NCBI GenBank assembly: GCA_054601695.1
Contig: BAAHQB010000054.1
Coordinates: 434,001-498,000, forward strand
Source of the DNA: Amorphochlora amoebiformis
Taxonomy: Eukaryota > Cercozoa > Chlorarachniophyceae
DNA: 64,000 nucleotides
Reading direction: 5' to 3'
Below are positions 30,802 to 64,000 of the stretch, one piece after another. Each line of letters begins with the position of its first letter. The stretch's first letter is position 1. Made by a program: the position numbers and the translations under genes. The notes under the pieces were generated by a model, which had not been told where the DNA came from, did not search any database, and saw nothing but the letters and a program-made list of their open reading frames with translations.

Positions 30802-31723
30802 CAGGCTGTATAAACCATCCTCAAGGAACCTGAAAAAAAACAGAAGAAGGGTGCCCAAGCCCGAAGATACCAAGGGACGTCCATCAGACCAGAAAAACTG
30901 AAACCATGACCCCAGGTAACTGATTCTACAACATAGGTAACTACAATGGCCAAGTCTGAGAATGTAGTAACTAGAAAGTGAATGTGCTAGATATGGGCAC
31001 AATGTTATCATTACTAGCAAATTACTGCATGATAATAATAATCTAGATAACTAGAAAATACTCTAGGTAAAACAACCTAAGATAACTTGATAACTTCGGA
31101 AATTCGATCGCTGAGCTTTCCCAGCCTTCATCCGATGACTTTTATATCTAGATATATCTAGTAACATATACTCTAGATACTAGATACACTCTACTAGGCT
31201 AGTAGTATCCTCAGTGTCTCCAGATTCTAGAGATTGTCTATATAGATTCTAGAGATTGAGACCACTAGTCCTAGTACTACGTGTGTATTTGTAATCCGAA
31301 ATCTAGCGCGGATGGCCCCCTAAACTCCGGAGACGAGACAAATTCTAATGATTAGTTAAAGTAACTTAGTCCACTTGGACAGAGTCTAGTAAATCTGACA
31401 CCACGTATATTGAGGCCTTGGACTAGCATCTAGTAGCATATTCTAGATTACTTAGAAAGTTTATAATTCAACTACTTATAGCTAGTCTAGAGAACTGCTT
31501 GGTTAGCTCACTTTTTACATATTTGATAAATTAAATTTATGAATTTTACATTGACACAAAATATCCGTGAATGTAGTATGATACTTGACAAATAAATTGC
31601 CCACAGAACACTATCTACTAGATCTAGACTATCTCTAAGTAATACTACCACTGAGCAAAAGTATACAGCGCGGCACCAATTGACGAGACTCTGCGCTGTA
31701 ATAGTACATTTAGATGACACGGG
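30802..31723. other. Tail-to-tail spacer BBS9/CENP-X, CTAG-rich
   Basis: No exon could be placed here. TA tracts are short or absent. Between 30971 and 31630 I count about 25 CTAG tetranucleotides in about 660 bp (a few expected by chance), often as TCTAGA or ACTAGT. It contains both 3' untranslated regions and polyadenylation sites, which I cannot pinpoint. Confidence 0.7.
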
Positions 31724-31869
31724 TCAAAAATCGAGGAGAAGCTGTGGTAGTATCATTTCAATATGCCTGTATATGCATGTATATGTAAGTATATGTATAT
31801 ATACACATATGTATAAAAATATGTTACATACTGTGATATATGTATATAAGTATTTCAAGTTTTATTATG

Positions 31870-31906
<37 letters not shown>

Positions 31907-32003
31907 AATATTTTACAGTACACACACACACATAAATATATATATATATATATGTACATATTTATATACAATACGTTTATGTCAATATATCTATTATACA
32001 CAC

Positions 32004-32063
<60 letters not shown>

Positions 32064-32377
32064 ATATATATATATGTATGCATATATACACAAATATGTC
32101 AATATGTATGTATACGCATATATGTTTATACAAAGACATCTAAATACACGCACATATATATCTTTACACTATTTGTGCATGCAAACGGAAGATTAAACGT
32201 TACATTTCATGTATTTCTGCCATATGCATTCATATGTATATATTCATATGATATGTACTTATGCTTTTAAAATTACTTGGTTTGAACTTCCGACGATCCC
32301 GCTACACGTGCGGATCTCTTTATAGCTTCTGTGTATGTGACACCATATATATATGTATTGTATATGCATTATATAAA

Positions 32378-32413
<36 letters not shown>

Positions 32414-32519
32414 AGATATATATATATATATATATATACGTATCATGCGCATCTTCTCATCATTAGGTCGTCTCTAGCTCTTGTCTCTACGCCGAATTAG
32501 TAAGTGCACGCATGAAGTC

Positions 32520-32562
<43 letters not shown>

Positions 32563-32631
32563 TATATAATATGTAATATATAATATATATACATAGTCTG
32601 AATATGAAAATACACTTGTAAACACACATGC

Positions 32632-32683
<52 letters not shown>

Positions 32684-32863
32684 ATGCATATTATATATCT
32701 ATATATATATATATATAGTATATATGCATGCATTGATATGTATATACCTTCCAGGAAATGGTTGATGAGATGAGACGCTATTGTGGTTCCATCCTTTGTG
32801 GCTGATATAAATATATTTCATTTAAACATATCTATGTATACATACAAATATATATATTTATAC

Positions 32864-32895
<32 letters not shown>

Positions 32896-33074
32896 ACATG
32901 TATTTATATATACTTACACAATATATATATATATATATATATATGTGCATACACACACACATATATATATATATACATACACACACACATGTATATATAT
33001 TATATATATATGTATAATATACACCTATATACGAAATATATATATATGCCTCTATATTTATTCATATGTATATG

Positions 33075-33123
<49 letters not shown>

Positions 33124-33137
33124 GAAATGTCTATCAT

Positions 33138-33209
<72 letters not shown>

Positions 33210-33819
33210 CATATTAATATATATATATATATATGTATGTAATATTATGCTTACATATATACAAACAAAAATTTGGAGTATACGATATATACACATCCAT
33301 ATATTTAAAATATATATATGTATGTATATATTATATTATATATTATATAAATATATATAATACATATATATATATAACACATATGAACATGTATATATAT
33401 ATATATATATATAGTATTTTCACATCGAAATCCCTTACCCTTAGTATCAATCTCCCTCCATGTGTTCTCAAATATCTTCTTCACCAAATCCTACAAACCA
33501 ACAATCATACGCATAACTTTCAAACGGGCCGGAATCAAACCGCAATTTCTTTAAAAAACCGCCTGCTTGTTACCCTCTTCCCCACAGAGACGACCTAACT
33601 GCCCCAGCCTCTACGAGCAGCTAGATTGTATTGGCGGGAGGACAATGCCCTTTCGCAGGAGGGGCAGGAGAACGTGATCTCCTTACATCTCCTTCCTCCC
33701 TTCCGTTAATTAGATACAGGAAATGAACGAGATAACATACAGTATATTTTTGGATCGATGTGTATTGGTACTGTGGAGATGAGAACGTCCGGGTTGGGCT
33801 TCGCGCTTGATGTGGCCAT
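31724..33819 (-). CDS. CENPX: CENP-X / MHF2 histone-fold protein, 5 exons, 82 aa
   Basis: Exons 5' to 3': 33819-33772, 33490-33439, 32801-32748, 32328-32277, 31766-31724; all junctions GT-AG and in phase. Seen: [60 protein letters not shown] and the diagnostic C-terminus [12 protein letters not shown] followed by TGA. Length equals the usual size of about 81 residues. CENP-X pairs with CENP-S (MHF1) as a histone-fold tetramer that binds DNA at kinetochores and with FANCM at stalled forks. The gene is head-to-head with the K+ channel and tail-to-tail with BBS9. Plus-strand open frames crossing the same exons are antisense shadows. Confidence 0.93.
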
Positions 33820-33991
33820 GTGAGGAGATATGTTATCTGAATGATATGCGGTATATCTAAGATAGAAAGTCTTCATATCTATATCAGATAGATCACCATA
33901 TCTCTTCAATAATAATGCGCTAGACTAGTCACTCTGAATGACATTGTGTCATTCTCTGTGACACAATACCTCGGACACCCAACGGAAAGAA
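33820..33991. promoter_or_regulatory. 172-bp divergent promoter with overlapping palindromes
   Basis: Divergent start codons of CENP-X (33819) and the K+ channel (33992) flank this spacer. It holds a 7-nt-arm palindrome AATGACA-TTG-TGTCATT at 33937-33953 overlapping a 9-nt-arm palindrome ATTGTGTCA-N7-TGACACAAT at 33943-33967. Such shared-arm inverted repeats suggest a dimeric factor site; the factor is unknown. Confidence 0.55.
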
Positions 33992-47330
<13,339 letters not shown>

Positions 47331-47497
47331 CAAACTACGTAGATATAGAACAATAGCAAGTAATTGTACATTCGAATCGAGTCAATCGATAGAATCGGTA
47401 GTGTAGTGGGAAAAATTAAAGTCGTATCTATGGCCATAGTGTGGGGTGTGTAAAGCGACCTCGTCGATATCTAGGATATTTACTATATTTAGACTTG

Positions 47498-47545
<48 letters not shown>

Positions 47546-48184
47546 AGATATACATATCTAGTATATATATATATATATATCTAGATATAGTATACCTAGT
47601 ATACTACGTATAGTATATCTAGATATATTAGTATCTAGAGTATATGTAAGTTACGTTCTACTAGTTAGAATTTACTTAGAAAATGATTGAATTGACGATG
47701 CTGCAGCTGAAACTGGAACTATCCGTTATCTAGACTATGCTGAAGTATACATTGCAATACGTACGACCCGCATCGATCCTCATTCATTCTCATGATGATA
47801 CTCAGATACTTAGTGAATCATACTATCTCCTAGTATCTACTACATGAGATTCTGTGTGCCTACGTACTAGTAGTACTACGGTAGGTCTAGAGGTGGACAA
47901 ATCAACCACGTTTCAAATTTGAATTTACAACTTGAGCCACATCGCGCCCTCGCAAGCAGGCGCCTGTTACGCATCGTTACCGAAGTCGGGATGCATGACG
48001 AGAATGATAATCTAGATCCATAAATTTCCTAGCGTAATCGAATTAGGTTCGAAGCCCCCCCTCCGTCGGATGGGACAAAACTAAATATTCATCTCTCTAC
48101 GATTTAATTTTTATTTACGTACGGTTTTTTACTTAAATTCCAAGTTTTGGAACCTTGGGAGGGATAGGGAGGTGATGAGAATCT
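47331..48184. other. Tail-to-tail spacer channel/221-aa gene, CTAG-rich
   Basis: No exon could be placed. Between 47471 and 48035 I count about 14 CTAG tetranucleotides in about 565 bp, many as TCTAGA, with one TA tract near 47503-47543. It resembles the other tail-to-tail spacer in this respect. It must contain both 3' ends. Confidence 0.7.
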
Positions 48185-51413
<3,229 letters not shown>

Positions 51414-52100
51414 TCCGTTGATAAGAACACACATGAAATACAAAAAATCAAAAAAAATTCACTCAAGAATAAATCGTCGCGAAAACATCCGTTCATGCGT
51501 TGCATACTTATCATTTTCGATCCCTGCCCGACGAACTTCCCACTCTTTCAACGCTCCAAATCAACTCCTCCCTTCATACAACCGTTATCAATCTGGCCCA
51601 GACCCTAAACCCGATTCCTATCTCTGAAAATCGAACGCCATATATTGGTACGTAGTCGGAGGGTACAAGGCATGAGCGACGCGAACATTTCGTACCGCAC
51701 TGGAAGGATTTCGGCAGCTTGATCTTCCAATGGCGCGCGAGCTCGTTTTCACGCGATCGGCAGCTGCAGTTGGATCCCATAGTCGATTTTTTGGCGGGTC
51801 GAGGCGAAGGGGGGGTAGCAAGGACTGCTCGTCAAAATGTCTTCTGAGCGACAACGAAAATGTTTGGTCTTTTGGGATATAAGAATATCAATATCCACAT
51901 ATCCGAACTCAGATATGATAATATATTAGATATGGATATTTCACATAGCTGCTGTAATTATCTGAAAAAAGGTATATCTCCTTTAGATATATGAACATAT
52001 CTCCGCAAAACGGCGATTATTACATCCATTTTGGGCCAATATTTGGCGAAATCACTTATAATTACACCGGTGCTTCGGCACCCACGGCATCCAAGTAATA
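51414..52100. promoter_or_regulatory. Head-to-head spacer between 221-aa gene and NOP9
   Basis: A 687-bp spacer with no TA microsatellite. Around 51880-52015 the hexamers ATATCC/GGATAT and related GATATG/CATATC recur in both orientations, a possible repeated factor site. No exon found. Confidence 0.5.
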
Positions 52101-63805
<11,705 letters not shown>

Positions 63806-64000
63806 GTATGAAGAAATATATCTCCATATTATGCAAATATATATATGTATATATACACATATATATATTTATATATATCTTTTATTATTATAATATAAAA
63901 TATAAATATTTATCTACACGTAAAATCTATTTCAATTATGAAATATACATACACATACACACACACATATATATATATATATGTAATAAATATATAATAA

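Noticed and set aside
31570-31770. Possible structured RNA gene (inverted ATACTACCAC / GTGGTAGTAT)
   Set aside because: The right arm is part of the CENP-X last exon and the region does not match any snRNA or tRNA I could recognise.
32467-32803. Plus-strand segments [11 protein letters not shown] and [16 protein letters not shown]
   Set aside because: The second is antisense to a CENP-X exon whose protein is unmistakable; with it gone the first has no partner.
33719-33768. Plus-strand AG-GT segment [16 protein letters not shown]
   Set aside because: Lies in the CENP-X first intron on the opposite strand and connects to nothing.

Overview
The window is nuclear DNA from an intron-rich eukaryote, most likely a unicellular one that builds or descends from a cilium-bearing lineage (it carries a complete BBS9 gene, a BBSome subunit). 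No organism can be named from the sequence. Two simple-sequence families dominate: (TA)n microsatellites throughout, and telomere-type TTAGGG/CCCTAA arrays inside introns. Almost every long open frame (runs of I/Y, N/P, R/V, S/L) is a translated repeat. The real coding sequence is chopped into about 115 short exons (mean about 70 nt) joined by GT-AG introns. I rebuilt the genes by hand from splice sites, phase continuity and family motifs.

Six loci alternate strictly in strand. (1) Minus, 15570 to beyond position 1: a type II membrane GT4-family glycosyltransferase, followed in the same direction by exons of a 2H phosphoesterase (AKAP7-like) domain, either fused to it or a separate gene; the 3' part is off the window. 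(2) Plus, 15825-30801: BBS9, 38 exons, 828 aa. (3) Minus, 33819-31724: CENP-X/MHF2, 5 exons, 82 aa, complete. (4) Plus, 33992-47330: an inward-rectifier-type (Kir) K+ channel, about 24 exons, about 395 aa, filter TIGFG. (5) Minus, 51413-48185: an unrecognised 221-aa protein, 9 exons. (6) Plus, 52101 to beyond 64000: NOP9, a Pumilio-repeat ribosome-biogenesis factor, 17 exons (452 codons) seen here.

Genes sit head-to-head over short spacers (254, 172 and 687 bp) and tail-to-tail over spacers of 922 and 854 bp. Both tail-to-tail spacers are strongly enriched in the tetranucleotide CTAG. The spacer between CENP-X and the channel holds two overlapping perfect inverted repeats. Telomere-type arrays are intronic and internal, so this is not a chromosome end. 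Some supply the 3' splice site themselves (CCCTAG), one has apparently become coding in NOP9, and they carry four copies of an otherwise unexplained element of about 43 bp in both orientations. The genes do not form one pathway; they are typical housekeeping and ciliary genes.
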